Below, piece by piece: positions 1 through 12,779 of a stretch of 64,000 nucleotides of DNA. Source of the stretch: Sapria himalayana (lineage: Eukaryota; Streptophyta; Magnoliopsida; Malpighiales; Rafflesiaceae). The notes under the pieces are model-generated. The model saw nothing but the letters and a program-made list of their open reading frames with translations. It did no database searches and had not been told where the DNA came from. The stretch covers positions 49,585 through 113,584 of the forward strand of contig JAREIK010002421.1 in NCBI GenBank assembly GCA_029783825.1. Direction: 5' to 3'. How positions within the stretch are numbered: the first letter of the stretch is position 1; each line of letters opens with the position of its first letter. The position numbers were made by a program, and so were the translations under genes.

Positions 1-540
1 TACATTTGAATATTTTTCATTTTTACCTTACTGGGTATTGTCAGCTTGTATACTTAACTCATTTAATATAAAAAGAAAGAAATGATATTTTTCTTATCCA
101 TGAGGATATAAAAAAAAAGGCTTAGACAAGGCAATAAAAAAAATTTTTTGATTCTTAATTGAAAGAGGGCCCATACTTCTTGCCCTGCGCAAACCGCCCA
201 AGGGCTAGTTTGTTATTTTTTTAGGGGTGAACTATGTTTTAAAAATATTGCTTCGGGTGTGTGCATGAGATATATTTTAGAACAAATTACAATAATCAAT
301 ATAAATAGCATCCTCAACAACTAGCTATTTCAACACATAGGGGTACAACTTTGGTTTAGTCTGTTAGCGTACATGAGTCAAATTACCTTTGATAGCCCAG
401 TGATTCAACATCAAATATGATGAGACATAATAGAGATAATGTAAAATCTCCTATTATTTTGTTTAGAGCTTTAGCAATCATTATAGAGTTGAGAGAGAAA
501 CAAAATAAATTATTTTAATTATTCAGTATAATTAAAATTT
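1..540 (+). repeat. Anchor block, distal part (non-satellite spacer)
   Basis: Mixed-composition sequence that lacks the satellite's dyad box and octamer run. It reappears as a diverged reverse complement at about 24791-25316: for example, the words around 265-345 (GTGTGCATGAGATATATTTT, AATAGCATCCTCAACAACTA) are found inverted at about 24975-25035. It passes into satellite at about 520-545 (AAATTATTTTAATTATTCAG), and the inverted copy enters satellite at the matching point. No open reading frame of useful length was found. It is probably the distal end of the same anchor whose proximal end lies at 11338 and 63296. Its origin is unknown; it could be unique DNA captured into the array or the remnant of a transposon. 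Confidence 0.7.
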
Positions 541-3500
541 TTATTTTAATTATTTATCAGTTTATTTTTAATGAAATATTAATTACAAAATAGATTATTA
601 GTGAGACAGATATAACTTAAATTAAACTGGTATACCCTAAATAATAAATAATAAATCTCATTTTTTTTTATTATATTTTTAATATTCATTTTAATTATTA
701 ATTTTTTATTTTTATATAAATATTAATTAAAAAATAAATTATGATTTAGCCAAATATAATTTATGTACATTATTTTTAATCAAAAAAATATAGATACTTT
801 TTAAAAGAAAAAAAAATTTCAAAACAAAAAATTATTATATAGTAATATATTTTGCTTTGCTTATGAATCATTTTATGTTTTGTAATTATATTTTAATTGA
901 TCTCTATCATATTAATAATAGATTATTAATTTATTTTTTGATCATTATTATAATATTTATCACTAAAATTGTTTATGTTGAAATATGATATATTAATTTA
1001 TTGATTATTATAACTAAATATTGAATTCACTTTTGAAAAAAATTTAAAAATTATTGTATTTTCAAAGGTTATAACATTAGAAAATATAAAAAAATATAAA
1101 AATAAATATTTTGTTATTTTAATTTAAAAAAAAAAACTATAAACCACTAAATGCATACACAGTTAAATTAGTAAATTCCTAAAGCCCGTAATGCCTAAAT
1201 ACATAAACCATTAAACCACTATATACTACTTAATAATTAATATCTAATTTTTATTTCAATTTATTTTAAATATTCATTTTAATTATTTATTAGTTTATTT
1301 TTATATAAATTTTTATTACAAAATAAATTATGAGTGGGACAAATATAATTTAAATAATTTATTTTAAATAAAAAAAAATATACGCTTATAAAACAAGTAA
1401 AATTTAAAAATTAAAAATTATTATCCAATAATATTTTTTACTTTAATTTTGAATCACTTTGGGTTTTATAAATATTTTTTAATTAATATCTATCTTATTA
1501 TTAATAGTTTATTAATTTAATTTTTAATCATTATTATAATATATATCAATATAATTATTTATATTAAATTTATATCATATATAATTATTAATATTATTAT
1601 AACTAAATATTTTATTCACATTTCAAAAAATTTTAAATATTATTATATTTTCAAAGGTTATAACCTATGAAAATGAGAAAAAATTACAAAATTATTTTGT
1701 TATTTTATTGATTAAATAAAACCAATAAACCACTAAAAGCCTAAAACCTAAATCGCTAAACTCTTAAAAGACAAACCCTCTAAATAATTAAACCATTAAA
1801 CTAGTGTACATTAATAAAAAATCATAAATATCATTTTAATTTTTTATTTGTTTATTTTTATATAAATATAAATTACAAAATAAATTATGAGTTACACAAA
1901 TATGATTTATGTAAATTATTTTACATCAAAAAATTATAGATAAACTTTTTAAAAGAAAAAAAAATTTCAAAACAAAAAATTATTATATAGTAATATATTT
2001 TGCTTTGCTTCTGAATAATTTTAGGTTTTGTAATTATATTTTAATTGACATCTCTCTTATTAATAATAGATTATTAAGTTATTTTTTTATCATTATTAGA
2101 ATATTTATCAATAAAAATGTTTATATTGAATTTATATGATATATAAATATAATTATTATTATAACTAAATATTGTATTCACTTTTAAAAAAAATTTTAAA
2201 ATTATTATATTTTCAAAGGTTATAACCTTTGAAAATGTGAAAAAATAAAAAAAAAATAATTTTTCTTTGTTATTCTATTGTTTAAATAAAACCAATACAC
2301 CACTAAATGCCTAAGCATTTAAATCACTATACTACAAAATCCTGATACCTCTATATAGATAATCCTTTAAATCAGTATACCCTAAATAATAATTAATAAA
2401 TTTAATTTTTATTTGTTTTCATTATAATTTAAAAAATTCATTTTGATTGTTTAGATTTTTATTATTATATATGTATTAATTATTAAAATAAATTATGAGT
2501 TAAAAATATAATTTATAAAAATTGTTTTTAAGCAAAAAATTGATAAGCTTATTAAAAGAATAAAAATTTTTTTAAAAAATAATCATTATTTAGCAATTTA
2601 TTTTGTTTTGATTTTGAATCATTTTAGGTTTTGTTATTATATTTTAAATAATATTAATCTTATTCATAATAGATTTTTAATTTGTTTTTTGATAATTATT
2701 AGAATATCTATCAATAAAATTATTTAAAATGAATTTATATGATATATAATTATTATGATTATTATAAATAAATATTATATTCAAATTTGAAAAAAATTCA
2801 AAAATTATTATATTTTCAAAGGTTATAATCTTAAAAAATGAGAAAAAATAATAAAAAAAAATTTTAGTTATTTTATTTTTTAAATGAAACCTATAGACCA
2901 GTAAATGCTTACTTACTTAAATTAGTAAGCTCATAAATCCAGAAACCCATAAATACATAAACATTTTAACATCTATATACTACTTAATAAATAATAAATC
3001 TCATTTATATTTCTATTTATTATAATTTTAAATATTTATTTTAATTATTTATAGTTTAATTATTTAGAAAAATTAATTACAAAATAAATTTCGAGTGAGA
3101 CAAATATTATTTAAATAATTTATTTTAATCAAAAAAAATATAAGCTTATAAAAAGAAGGACAAATCTAAAAATTAAATATTATTATTTAGTAATATATTT
3201 TGATTTGATTTTGAATCATTTTGTGTTATTTATATATATTTTAATTAATATTTATATTATTAATAATAGTTTATTAATTTAATTTTTGATTATTATTATA
3301 ATATTTATCATTAAAATTGTTTATATGTAATTTATATGATATATAATTAGTAAGATTAATATAATTATACATATTATTCACTTTTCAAAAAATTTTAAAA
3401 ATTATTTTATTTTTAAAGGTTATAACCTTGGAAAATATGAAAAAATCTTAAAATTTTTTTTTATTTTTATTATATAAATAAAACCTATAAACCACTAAAT

Positions 3501-5285
3501 ACCTAAAAACATAAATTGATAAACTCTTCAATGACAATCTCCTAAATAATCAAACCATTAAACCGGGATAACACATATAATAAATCATAAATCTTATTTT
3601 AATTTGTATTCATTATAATTTTAAATATTCATTTTAATTATTTATTAGTTGATTTTTTATAGAAATATTAATTACAAAATGAATAATGAAAGAGACAACT
3701 ATAATTTTAAGAATTTAAATTTAACCAAAAAAAAATATGCTTATAAAAAGAAGTAAAAATTTAAAAACAATAAAATTATTATTTAGTAATATATTTTACT
3801 TTGATTTTGAATCATTATATATAGGTTTTTCAAATATATTTTAATTGCTATCAATCTTATTAAGAATAGTTTATTAATTTATTATTTGATCAAATTTATA
3901 ATATCTAACAATAAAATTACTTATATTGAATTTAAATGTCTTATAATTATTAAATTATTATAAGTAAATATTGTATTTACATTTGAAAAAAATTTAAAAA
4001 TTATTATATTTTCAAAGGTTATAACCTTCGAAAATGATAAAAATAACAAAATAATTTTTTTATTATTTTATTATTTAAATAAAACTTATAAACCACTAAA
4101 TGCCTAAACATTTAAATCTCTAGACTCCTAAACCCAAAACCTCCAAAATACTTAAACCATTAAACCTATATAACCTAAATAATAAATAATAAATCTCAGT
4201 TTTATTTGTATTCATTATAGTTTTAAATATTCATTTTAATTATTTTTTAGTTTATTTTTATAGAAATATTAATTACAAAATAAATAATGAGTGAGACATA
4301 TATAATTTAAATAAATTATTTTTTATAATAAAAAATATAAGCTTATAAAAATAAACAAAATTTCAAAATTTAAAAATTTTTAAATTTTGTTTTGTAATAT
4401 AATTTACTTTGATTTTGAATTATTTTGGGTTCTGCAAATATATTTTAATTAATATATGTCTTATTAATAATAGTTTATCAATTTATTTTTTGATTATTAA
4501 AATAATATATATTAATAAAATTTTTTAAATTGAATTTACATCAAATATAATTATTAAGATTATTATAACTAAGTATTATATTCATATTTTAGAATTATTA
4601 AAAAATTATTATATTTTCAAATGTTATAACCTTTGAAAATCATGAAAATTCATAAAAATAAATTTTTTGTTATTTCATTGATTAAATAAAACCTATAAAT
4701 CAATAAATAAAATCTAAATGTGTAAACATATAAATTAATAAACTCATTAACCCCAAAACCACAATAAACTTAAACCATTAAATAGGTATACCCTAAATGA
4801 AAAATCATAAATCTCATTTTTATTAGTATTCATTATAATTTTATATATACATTTTAATTATTTATTAGTTTATTTTTATAGAAATATAAATTAAATAATT
4901 AATAAATAGATAGACAAATATGATTTAAATAATTTATTTTTGATCAAAAAATATATAAGCTTATAAATGGATACAAAAATTTAAAAAATTAAAATTAATA
5001 TTTAGTAAAATATTTCACTTTAATTTTGAATCATTTTAGTTTTTGTAGATATATTTTAAACAATATTAATCTTATTAATAATTATTTATTAATCTTTTGT
5101 ATGATCATTATTATAATATATATCAATATAATTATTTATATTGAATTTACATGATATATAATTATTAAGATTATCATAACTAAATAAACTATTCACATTT
5201 AAAAAAAAAATTAAAAATTATTATAGTTTCAAAGGTTATATTAAATTTTTTGTTATTTTATTTTTTAAATAAAACATATAAACTA
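541..5285 (+). repeat. AT-rich satellite array, forward orientation (about 8 monomers)
   Basis: Tandem monomers of about 560-610 bp. The conserved core (TCAAAGGTTA or its variant) begins near 1062, 1651, 2213, 2816, 3414, 4012, 4617 and 5229, giving the period. Each monomer runs in this order: a stretch resembling TTTTGAATCATTTTAGG, then TTGATCATTATTATAATAT, then the dyad box, then an octamer run ending near CCCTAAATAATAAAT, then ATTCATTTTAATTATTTATT. Monomers differ in the octamer module and recur elsewhere in the same order (subfamilies b, c, a, d, c, a, e at about 1147, 1735, 2300, 2890, 3490, 4095 and 4700). It has no coding content; short ORFs here are low-complexity. The last monomer is interrupted by a hAT element. 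Confidence 0.93.
2210..2235. repeat. 26-bp perfect dyad box in a satellite monomer (exemplar)
   Basis: Perfect palindrome made of TTTTCAAAGGTTA followed directly by its reverse complement. The same perfect 26-bp form is at 13454-13479, 18117-18142, 29469-29494, 51032-51057 and 59179-59204. Most other monomers carry versions with one to four changes, usually in the right half (CCTTCAAAAA, CCTATGAAAA). It is among the most constant parts of an otherwise drifting monomer. Its symmetry could suit a dimeric DNA-binding protein or cruciform extrusion; neither is shown by the sequence. Confidence 0.85.
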
Positions 5286-5293
5286 CTAAATGC
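5286..5293 (+). repeat. Target-site duplication of hAT-1 copy A, left
   Basis: CTAAATGC directly precedes the left terminal inverted repeat and is repeated exactly at 8987-8994 after the right one. Eight bases is the standard target duplication of hAT transposases. The word is one unit of the monomer's octamer run. Confidence 0.9.
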
Positions 5294-8200
5294 AAGGGGT
5301 GCTCTTGGGACGGGATGGGATGGGGATTACAAATCTCTAGTTCCTTCCCATAGTTATGAAATTTTTTTTTTGAAGATCCAGACGCGTCCCATAGATTGAA
5401 AATATCAAGATGGGACGGGACAAATATTGGGGATTTTGGGTAGGATAAAATGGTTCTGGGATGGAACGGAGTTCGCACATTTTTTTTCAATTTATTTTCT
5501 TAAAACCGGCCAAGTTAGTTCATGTCAAAACCTTTTGTTGTACCATTTATCATTCCTTTGTTATTTTTATTTCAAACTCAAATTGGGCCAATTTTGTTTT
5601 GTCAAATAGGCTGAATACCGCAAACGAGTTCCATTACCTTGTAAAAAGCTTTGATGTGCAGAAAAGGATAGAAATATTAAATAGAACGGGACCTAGTTGT
5701 GTGCTTAATTTGGTTCTTTGTTTTGTCACAAGTTGGCTTTGTTCAGCCGAGTGAAAGTTAACCATAATAGCAATACTACATTTTTTAAACAATTAATTAA
5801 AATATTAAGGAATAGCTAATGATGACCACAAACATTGGTAGCAGCAATTACTACTTAAGTAATTTATAAAATTAGGCAGCTTAATATAACAAAAAAAATG
5901 CAACTAATAACAACCATTATAATAATCATTTCAAATGTCTGTCCCGGAACAGCAACGAAAATCCAAACCCAATTAATTATCTATTATACAACTCCTCTTT
6001 TTTATTCCTCCACTATAGAAGGACAACCAAAGATGAAAATGTGTTAATCATGTAGACATAAATTTCAAAGATGAAAGAGTAATAAAAAAACAAAATCTTA
6101 CTTTATAAAATTTAATACACCCATTCCAAATTAAGTTGGCCAACTATAGTTGGAAGAATATTTGGATCTTGAGACCCCTCTAAAAATTGTAATTGAACCA
6201 TATTTTTTTAAATTGAATGAATAAAATAAGTAAAAGTGAAATTAATATTTACAAGATTTTTATACTAACCAAATTCATTATCATCAAGGTCTCGAAATAA
6301 TTCTTCAATATCAATAGTTTTGTTTGAGCAACTCAACCAATCTTGTAGACATATGAGAACTTAAGCTGTAATAGGTGTTAAAGAACTCCTAAATTTATTT
6401 AAAGTTCTCCCCCCAGTGTTAAATATAGATTCGTAGGCCATAGTAGATGCTTAGATAGCAAATACATCCCTTGCTACATTTGCCAAAGAAGGATACCTAA
6501 CCTCATTTACCTTCCACCAGTTTAGAAGATCAAAATCATTTCTATTTTTTTAATGTTTTTCCTCCAAGTACCTATCCAACTCTTCCAAAGCTGTAACTTC
6601 TTGTTCTTTCTCCAATTCAACAAAAAAAATCAACATAAGTATAACTACCATCAAAGAAATCATCATTTTTCTTCAACACAGTAGAAGAGAAATCATCTTC
6701 TTTTGATTCATCTTCATTTAAATCTTTATAATCATCCATCATCTCATTTAAAGAATTTATAACCTTTTTCACCATATTTATAGCCAATTCCTCTCCATAA
6801 TCCTAAGTGTACATAACCTTAAGATATTTGAGCTTATATCTAGGATCCAACACTACTGCTACAAAAAGCATAATATTTGTTGACTAAAGAGAACCCCAAT
6901 ATTTGTTGAATTTATTTCTCATTTTCATACCCATTTCAGATACCATTGTATCTCTACTATTTTCAAAAGCTCAATTTTTTTCAAATTCGAATAATCTCAG
7001 AAATATAAACAGTAGAGGTAGAATATTATGAGCTAGAAAATTTACAAGTTACCTCATAAAAAGTTTTCAAGAAACGAGCCAAAATTTTGGTGTTTGTTCA
7101 GTCTCTCTCAGTTGGAACGTTTGAATCAAAATCCTTCAAAAACTATTTGTATTTGTCCTCCAACTTATCAAATTCTTTTTGATATTTTATATCAGTTTGT
7201 AAAATCAAATAAGTTGAATTCCTTCTGGTAGGACAATCTAATTGCAAAGAAGATCCATATGTCAAGTTTTCTTCTTCAACACATAACTTAAACATATCTA
7301 ATCTTTTAGGATTGCTCCTCACATATTTCACCACACGTCTAATTTTTTGAATAGCACCCTCAACTACTGAAATGACATCTCTGACAATTAAGTTTAGGAT
7401 ATGAGCACAACATCTCATATCAAAATGCTCGCCTCTCAAATGTATAACACTTTTCTTCACAAGCATTTTTTTCAATTGTTCAACTGCAACATCATTATTT
7501 GATGCATTGTCAACAGTAATGCACATCAACTTTCTCAAACCGCATTCATTCATGCAAAACTCAATAGCATTTCTAATATTAACTCCATAATGACTTTTAA
7601 TTACACAAAAGTTCAAAAGCCTTTTATGGATATTCCATTGAGAATCAATGAAATGAATAGTCAAACATATATAAGACAAATTTTTAATGGTAGTCCAAGT
7701 GTCGGTATTCAATGAAACTCTACAGCAATGAGATGATATGCTATCAAATAATTTCTTCTTTTCCTTTACAAACAAAGAAAAACAATCCCTCAATATAGAG
7801 TGTCTAGATGGAATTTTAATTGAGGCACACTAACTTCACAAAACTCCTTAAACTCATCCCTCTCAACAAAACAAAACGGCAATTCATCTTTTATTATCAT
7901 TTTCACCAAAGCCTCCCTAACTAGTTGTTGATCAAATTGACAACAAGTTAATTTGTTATCCTCTGAACTAGTACCTTTAGTGAAACTCAACAAAGATTGT
8001 GACTTGTCTTTACCTTTGTTAGCTTCTATTAATTCTTTTTTGGGTAACAATTTCATACAAGTCTTTCTCAATTATTTCAATAAACCTGAAGTACCTTGAT
8101 CACTTTTTGCCATGTATTCTTTCCGACACCAATTACAAGCTGCCCTACCAGTTTCATTTCCCTTCGAATCAACTAATATCTCATAAGTTTCCCAAACAGC

Positions 8201-8986
8201 AGACTTATACTTTTTATGAGCTTGAGGTTCAGATGTACCTTGACTTTCTTTTACAATTGGAATTGAAGAACCTGTCGTAACTATAGGAGGGTTCGTGAAA
8301 GGATGATGATTGGATTTACTAGTACTTTAATCATTTGAGATGTGATCATCTTCAATTTATTGTATTTTTCGTTTACCACTAGATTGTGACATCTGCATTG
8401 CCATTAATTAATATGATATGTTAAGCATAAATACATATAAATATTTCAAGCAAGCAAGCTCTACAAAACTTACTGTAACACATTCAGCCCACCCATTCGG
8501 CCCAACCACAACACCACAACCAATACTCAACAAAACTGACTGAGACACATAATAATAATAATTAATCACTCAATTCTCGTCAAAAAAACAAACCAAAAGG
8601 CTGGTGGCATCTGGGACACGGTGGAGGCAACCAGAAGCACGACGGACAAGGGATGGACCTAACTAAACATGGCTGGAACGGCAAGATGTGGCTTGGAACT
8701 CGTCATAACAACAATAGGTGCGTTAGAATTGGATGGGCAGTAGCGGAATTGTTGGCATCTTCATCTTATAAATATATATATATTCTTGGTTCTAGTATCA
8801 GTATTTTAGGACGGGACGGTTCTCTGGATTGATATTTCTTAAGATTCGGAACCATCACAATAAGAAAAAATACGTGACAGAACAGGATGGGAAAAGTGAA
8901 ATTCAATGGATTTTTCTCAGTACAGATTGTTTCGGGACAAGACTTCGGGTCGGGTTGTGAATCTCTGAGTCCCTTGAGCAGCCCTA
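5294..8986 (-). mobile_element. hAT transposon, family 1, copy A (3.69 kb, decayed)
   Basis: Complete but dead hAT element. The left end is AAGGGGTGCTCTTGGGA and the right end TCCCTTGAGCAGCCCTA, imperfect inverted repeats (the reverse complement of the right end starts TAGGGCTGCTC), flanked by the 8-bp CTAAATGC duplication. The transposase is coded on the minus strand at about 8404-6265. The parts outside it (5294-6264 and 8405-8986) are non-coding, with GGGACGGGATGGGGAT-like GC-richer stretches near both ends that may be subterminal transposase-binding motifs. A (TA)n tract lies near 8770. A close relative, copy B, is at 42437-46137 in an equivalent satellite context. Confidence 0.92.
6265..8404 (-). 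pseudogene. hAT transposase pseudogene, family 1 copy A
   Basis: Minus-strand reading starts MAMQMSQSSGKRK at 8404. It meets stops soon after (TAA at 8357-8359 and another about 12 codons on), then reads a BED-type zinc finger: W of SAVWETY, CNWC, then GTSGLLK, where a stop replaces the next residue. The 93- and 216-residue open stretches at 8071-7790 and 7793-7143 follow. They hold the hAT RNase H-like core: TDTWTT (first catalytic Asp), TVDNASNND (second Asp), RCCAHILNLIV, and CPTRRNSTYLIL, where most relatives have CPTRWNSTYLML. Below 7143 the frame is broken several times. The C-terminal dimerisation region is still readable in pieces, ending with VLICLQDWL and an acidic tail EELFRDLDDNEFG before TAG at 6265. 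A GTTAG just at that stop could also be an old splice donor. The product would have been a cut-and-paste transposase acting on its own terminal repeats. Confidence 0.88.
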
Positions 8987-8994
8987 CTAAATGC
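8987..8994 (+). repeat. Target-site duplication of hAT-1 copy A, right
   Basis: CTAAATGC, identical to 5286-5293. It marks the exact end of the element and the return to satellite. Confidence 0.9.
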
Positions 8995-11337
8995 ATATAA
9001 AGTTAAATCAGAAAACTCCTAAACCCTGTAATGCCTAAATACATAAACCATTAAACCACTAAATACTACTTAATAATTAATAAATCTATTTTTTATTGCT
9101 ATTTATTAAATTTTTTAATATTCATTTTAATTATTTATTAGTGTAATTATTTAGAAATATTTATTACAAAATTAATTATGAGTGGGATAAATATAATTTA
9201 AATAATATATTATTTATCTAATAAAAATATATGCTTATAAAAGAAGTATACATTTAAAAATTAAAAATTATTATCATGTAATATAAGTTACTTTAATTTT
9301 AAATCAATTTGGGTTTTGTATATATTTTTTAATTAATATCTATCTTAATATTAATTGTTTATAAATTTAATTTATTATCATTATTATAATATCTATGAAT
9401 AAAATTATTTATATTAAATTTATATGATATATAATTATTAAAATTATTATAACAAAATATTGTATTAAAATTTCAAAAAATATTAAATACTATTATATTT
9501 TCAAATGTTATAACCTATGAAAATGATAAAAATTATAGAAATTTTTTTTTGTTATTTTATTTTTTAAATAAAACATATAAACTACTAAAAGCCTAAAAAC
9601 ATAAATTGCTAAACTCCTAATGATAAAACCTCTAAATACTTAAATCATTAAACTGTTATACATTAATAATAAATCATAAATCTCTTTTTAATCTTTATTT
9701 AGTATAATTTTAAATTTTTATTTTAATTATTTATAAAATTCTTTTATATAAATATAAATAACAAAATAAATGATTAGTGAAACAGATCTAATTTAAATTA
9801 AATCGGTATCCCTAAATAATAAATAATAAATCTCATTTTTTGTTCATTATAATTTTAAATATTCATTTTAATTATTTATTTGTTTATTTATATATAAATA
9901 TTAATTACAATATAAATTGAGCTGGACAAAAATAATTTATATAAATTATTTTTCATCAAAAAATTATAGATAAACTTTTTAAAAGAAAAAAAAAATTTAA
10001 AACAAAAATTATTATATAGTAATATATTTTGCTTTGCTTATGAATCATTTTAGGTTTTGTAATTATATTTTAATTGATATCTATCTTATTAATAATAGAT
10101 TATTATTTTATTTTTTGATCATTATTAGAATATTTATCAATAAAATTGTTTATTTTGAATTTACATGATATATAATTATAAAGATTATTATAACTAAATA
10201 TTAAATTTACATTTGAAAATAATTTAAAAATTATTATATTTTTAAAGGTTATCTTTAAAATTGAGATAAAATCACAAAAATAAATTTTTTGTTATTTTAT
10301 TGTTTATATAAAACCCATAAACTACTAAATGCCTAAATTCTTAAATCATTAAACTGCTAAACCCAAAAACCCTTAAATACTTATACATTTAAACAATCTT
10401 TAAAGGTTTAAGTATTTATAAATAATATATAAATATCTATCAATAAATAATAGTTTATTAATTTATTTTTGGATCATTATTATATTTATATTATATTTAG
10501 TTTATTAATATCTATCAATAAAATTGTTTATTTTTAATTTACATGATATATAATTATTAAGTTTATTATAACTAAATTTTGTATTCACATTTGAAAACTA
10601 TTTTAAAATTATTATATTTATAAATGTTATAACCTTCAAAATTGATAAAAAATTTGAAAAATAATTTTTTTCATTATTTCATTATTTAAATAAAACATAT
10701 AAACTACTAAATGCCTAAACACTTAAATAACTAAACTCCTAAACTCCTAAATACTTAAACCATTAAACCGGTATACCATAATTAATTAATCATAAATCTC
10801 ATTTTTATTTGTATTCATTATAATTTTAATATTCATTTTAATTATTTATTAGTTTATTTTTATAGAAATATTAATTGCAAAATAAAATTATGATTGAGAC
10901 AAATATAGTTTAAATAATATATCTTTATCAAAAAAATTATAAGCTTATAAAAAGAATCAAAAATTTAAAAATAAAAAATTATTTTGTAATATATTTTACT
11001 TTGATTTTGAATCATTTTAGGTTTTGCAAATATATTTTAATTAATATCTATCTTATTAATAATAATTTATTAATCTATTTTATGATCAGTATTATAATAT
11101 CGATCAAAAAAATTATTTATATTGAATTTACATGATATTTAACTTTTATGATTATTATAATTAAATATTGTATAAACATAAAAAAAAATTAAAAATTATA
11201 ATATTTTTAATGGTAATAACCTTGAAAAGAAGAAAAAATCATAAAAATAATTTTTTTGTTATTTAATTATTTAAATAAAACCTATAAACCACAAAATACC
11301 TAAATACTTAAATTACTAAACTCTTAAACCATAATAC
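8995..11337 (+). repeat. Satellite array, forward orientation, between hAT-1A and anchor
   Basis: Continuation of the interrupted monomer (subfamily b, with TAATGCCTAAATACATAAAC near 9030) followed by a c monomer at about 9590 and several a-type monomers at about 10325, 10705 and 11290. A deleted monomer joins TTTAAACAATC directly to TTTAAAGGTTTAAG near 10390, and this shortened form recurs at about 62375. From about 9780 to the end the sequence matches 61750-63295 better than it matches what follows 46930. The stretch has no coding content. Confidence 0.9.
10703..10766 (+). repeat. Embedded octamer run within a satellite monomer (exemplar)
   Basis: Eight consecutive 8-bp words in perfect register: ACTACTAA, ATGCCTAA, ACACTTAA, ATAACTAA, ACTCCTAA, ACTCCTAA, ATACTTAA and ACCATTAA. 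All fit ANNNYTAA. Related runs occupy the same place in nearly every monomer of the window, in reverse complement in the inverted arrays. The words resemble a degenerate CCCTAAA plant telomere repeat but with an 8-bp step. This shows a nested, micro-to-macro satellite structure. Confidence 0.85.
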
Positions 11338-12579
11338 TGATGCACCACACACACATAGCGGCGTACCACTGTACACACGTGCACATATTCATGTTCATTT
11401 TGGTTTAGCATTTATAGGGGCAAGAAAGTCCAGAAGCAGCCAGAAGTATGGGCCACCAGCTTGTAGAGGGCCCCACTAGCACGCTAGGATGATAACATTT
11501 TGACAACTGACGAGACCGAACAAAGTGGTCGGGAGTAAACCCATGAGTAGCTAGGATTGGGTCCCACTAGCCCTATAAGGCAGCATAGAGGGCCACCCAA
11601 CCATCGCCCAACAGGAGTAGCGGGTAATCCATGATTAATTGGAGAGAAGACAAAATCCGAAGCATTACCAAGCAAGGCCAGTAAGCAATGGAGTCCAGAC
11701 CAGCCACACGCGACCGTAAGATTCAAACTTGTAGTTTATGTTTGTAGTCTTATTTGTAATTTGGAGTTTGTATGCATCATGTACTTGTAGATATGGATCA
11801 TGACATACTCACACACACAATCTTGTCTTTTCTCTATGTAGCATGCAATGAGGGCAACTGGACCCATGAGTATCTCTAAGTGGGGTCTGCTAATACATTT
11901 TGTAAATACACATTCGGCGATGCTACACTCTCGGGAGCAGAAGATCCATCTTTATAGCATTTTGTTATTTTATTTGTATTCTAGCTTGGTTGTATGTGTA
12001 GATGATTAGACTATGAGATGCACCTCATCACACATGCACACCGATGCATGCATATTTTTTGATATTGTGTCGGTGCAACATACAGCCACTTCTTGGAGCT
12101 CGAGGAGGAAGCATTCTTACCCAAGAGATACTTTTTTGAGTATCATTGGAGCAAAAGAATGTCGAATTCAGCGGTTAGAATGAATTGACAAAGTGTCGTA
12201 GATATGGACTTGTGGATTTATGGGTATTTAGTTTTACATGTATTCCATTGCATAGCAATGACATAGGCAAACAGTTGATGCTGCAAGTCACACACATGCA
12301 CAATCTTATATTTGCATAGTTTTAATATGGTGCATCATTCAGGTTCCTCCAAAAGGCTTGGACAAATCCGAATGGAAAGGAATGCAGTGCGCATAATGAC
12401 TAACTACCAACTCTGAAGTCCGTGAATGCGAGGTGATTTTAGTTGTATTCGTATGCTTGGAATTATTAGGCATTATGTTTTTTTATGTATTTTATGCATA
12501 GAATCATTAAGGTGCATAGGATTTTGTGGGCTGGCCTAAATTAGTCAGCCTTTTAGTCTCTTGTAAGTTGTGTGCCTAA

Positions 12580-12625
12580 ATGATAAATAAAGTGTGTATT
12601 TCCAAAAAAAAAACAAAAAAAAATC
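12580..12625 (+). other. Poly-A signal and A-rich tail-like tract
   Basis: ATAAATAAAGTGTGTATTTCC is followed by two runs of A separated by one C (about 12603-12622). The inverted anchor carries the same arrangement in reverse complement at about 25975-26010. The spacing of roughly 15 bases between AATAAA and the A run is what a polyadenylated RNA copied into DNA would leave. Confidence 0.55.
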
Positions 12626-12700
12626 ATAAACCCTATACTTTAAATCCTAAACCTTAAACCATAAACTATAACCCTAATCCATAAACTATAAATCCTAAAT
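12625..12700 (+). repeat. Interstitial telomere-like degenerate repeat
   Basis: Words such as AAACCCTA, AAATCCTAAACC, TAACCCTAATCC and AAATCCTAAATC follow the A-rich tract, in a step of about 7-8 bases. These are eroded forms of the plant telomere unit CCCTAAA. The inverted anchor holds the matching G-strand words (GGATTTAGGGTTTATGG) at about 25895-25970. It is too degenerate to be a functional telomere. Confidence 0.65.
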
Positions 12701-12779
12701 CTCATGTTTTGCACTTATATAATCAAATGACTAAATGTTAAATTAAAATTGAAATTCACAACTTTTTGGAATGTCACAG

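Larger units (their letters stand above)
11338..12779 (+). repeat. Anchor block, proximal part (non-satellite spacer with poly-A end)
   Basis: Balanced-composition sequence unlike the satellite. Its first 0.7 kb recurs, diverged, at 63296-64000 (shared words CGAGACCGA, AAGTGGTCGGGAGTAAACCC, GTAGCGGGTAATCCATGATT). The part from about 12165 to 12770 recurs inverted at 25840-26445. Near 12587 an AATAAA-type signal precedes an A-rich tract at about 12603-12622, so it looks like the 3' end of a retroposed transcript. No long ORF is present; an 80-codon minus-strand frame at 11726-11484 has no recognisable domain. The block ends at about 12775, where the sequence drops back into satellite. A retroposon or LINE 3' end or a captured gene fragment are both possible. 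Confidence 0.7.

Noticed and set aside
541..5285. CRISPR array
   Set aside because: Regular repeats are present, but they are 600-bp satellite monomers in plant-like DNA. There are no short direct repeats with unique spacers and no cas genes.
5427..5754. Plus-strand ORFs of 60 and 97 codons near the left end of hAT-1 copy A
   Set aside because: They lie in the non-coding end of the element, have no domain, and are not conserved as a frame in copy B around 42600-42900.
11484..11726. 80-codon minus-strand ORF in the anchor
   Set aside because: No known motif, and the frame does not appear to survive the indels in the homologous segment at 63440-63680.
12625..12700. Functional telomere
   Set aside because: The CCCTAAA-like words are few, degenerate and flanked by other sequence on both sides, so this is at most an interstitial relic.
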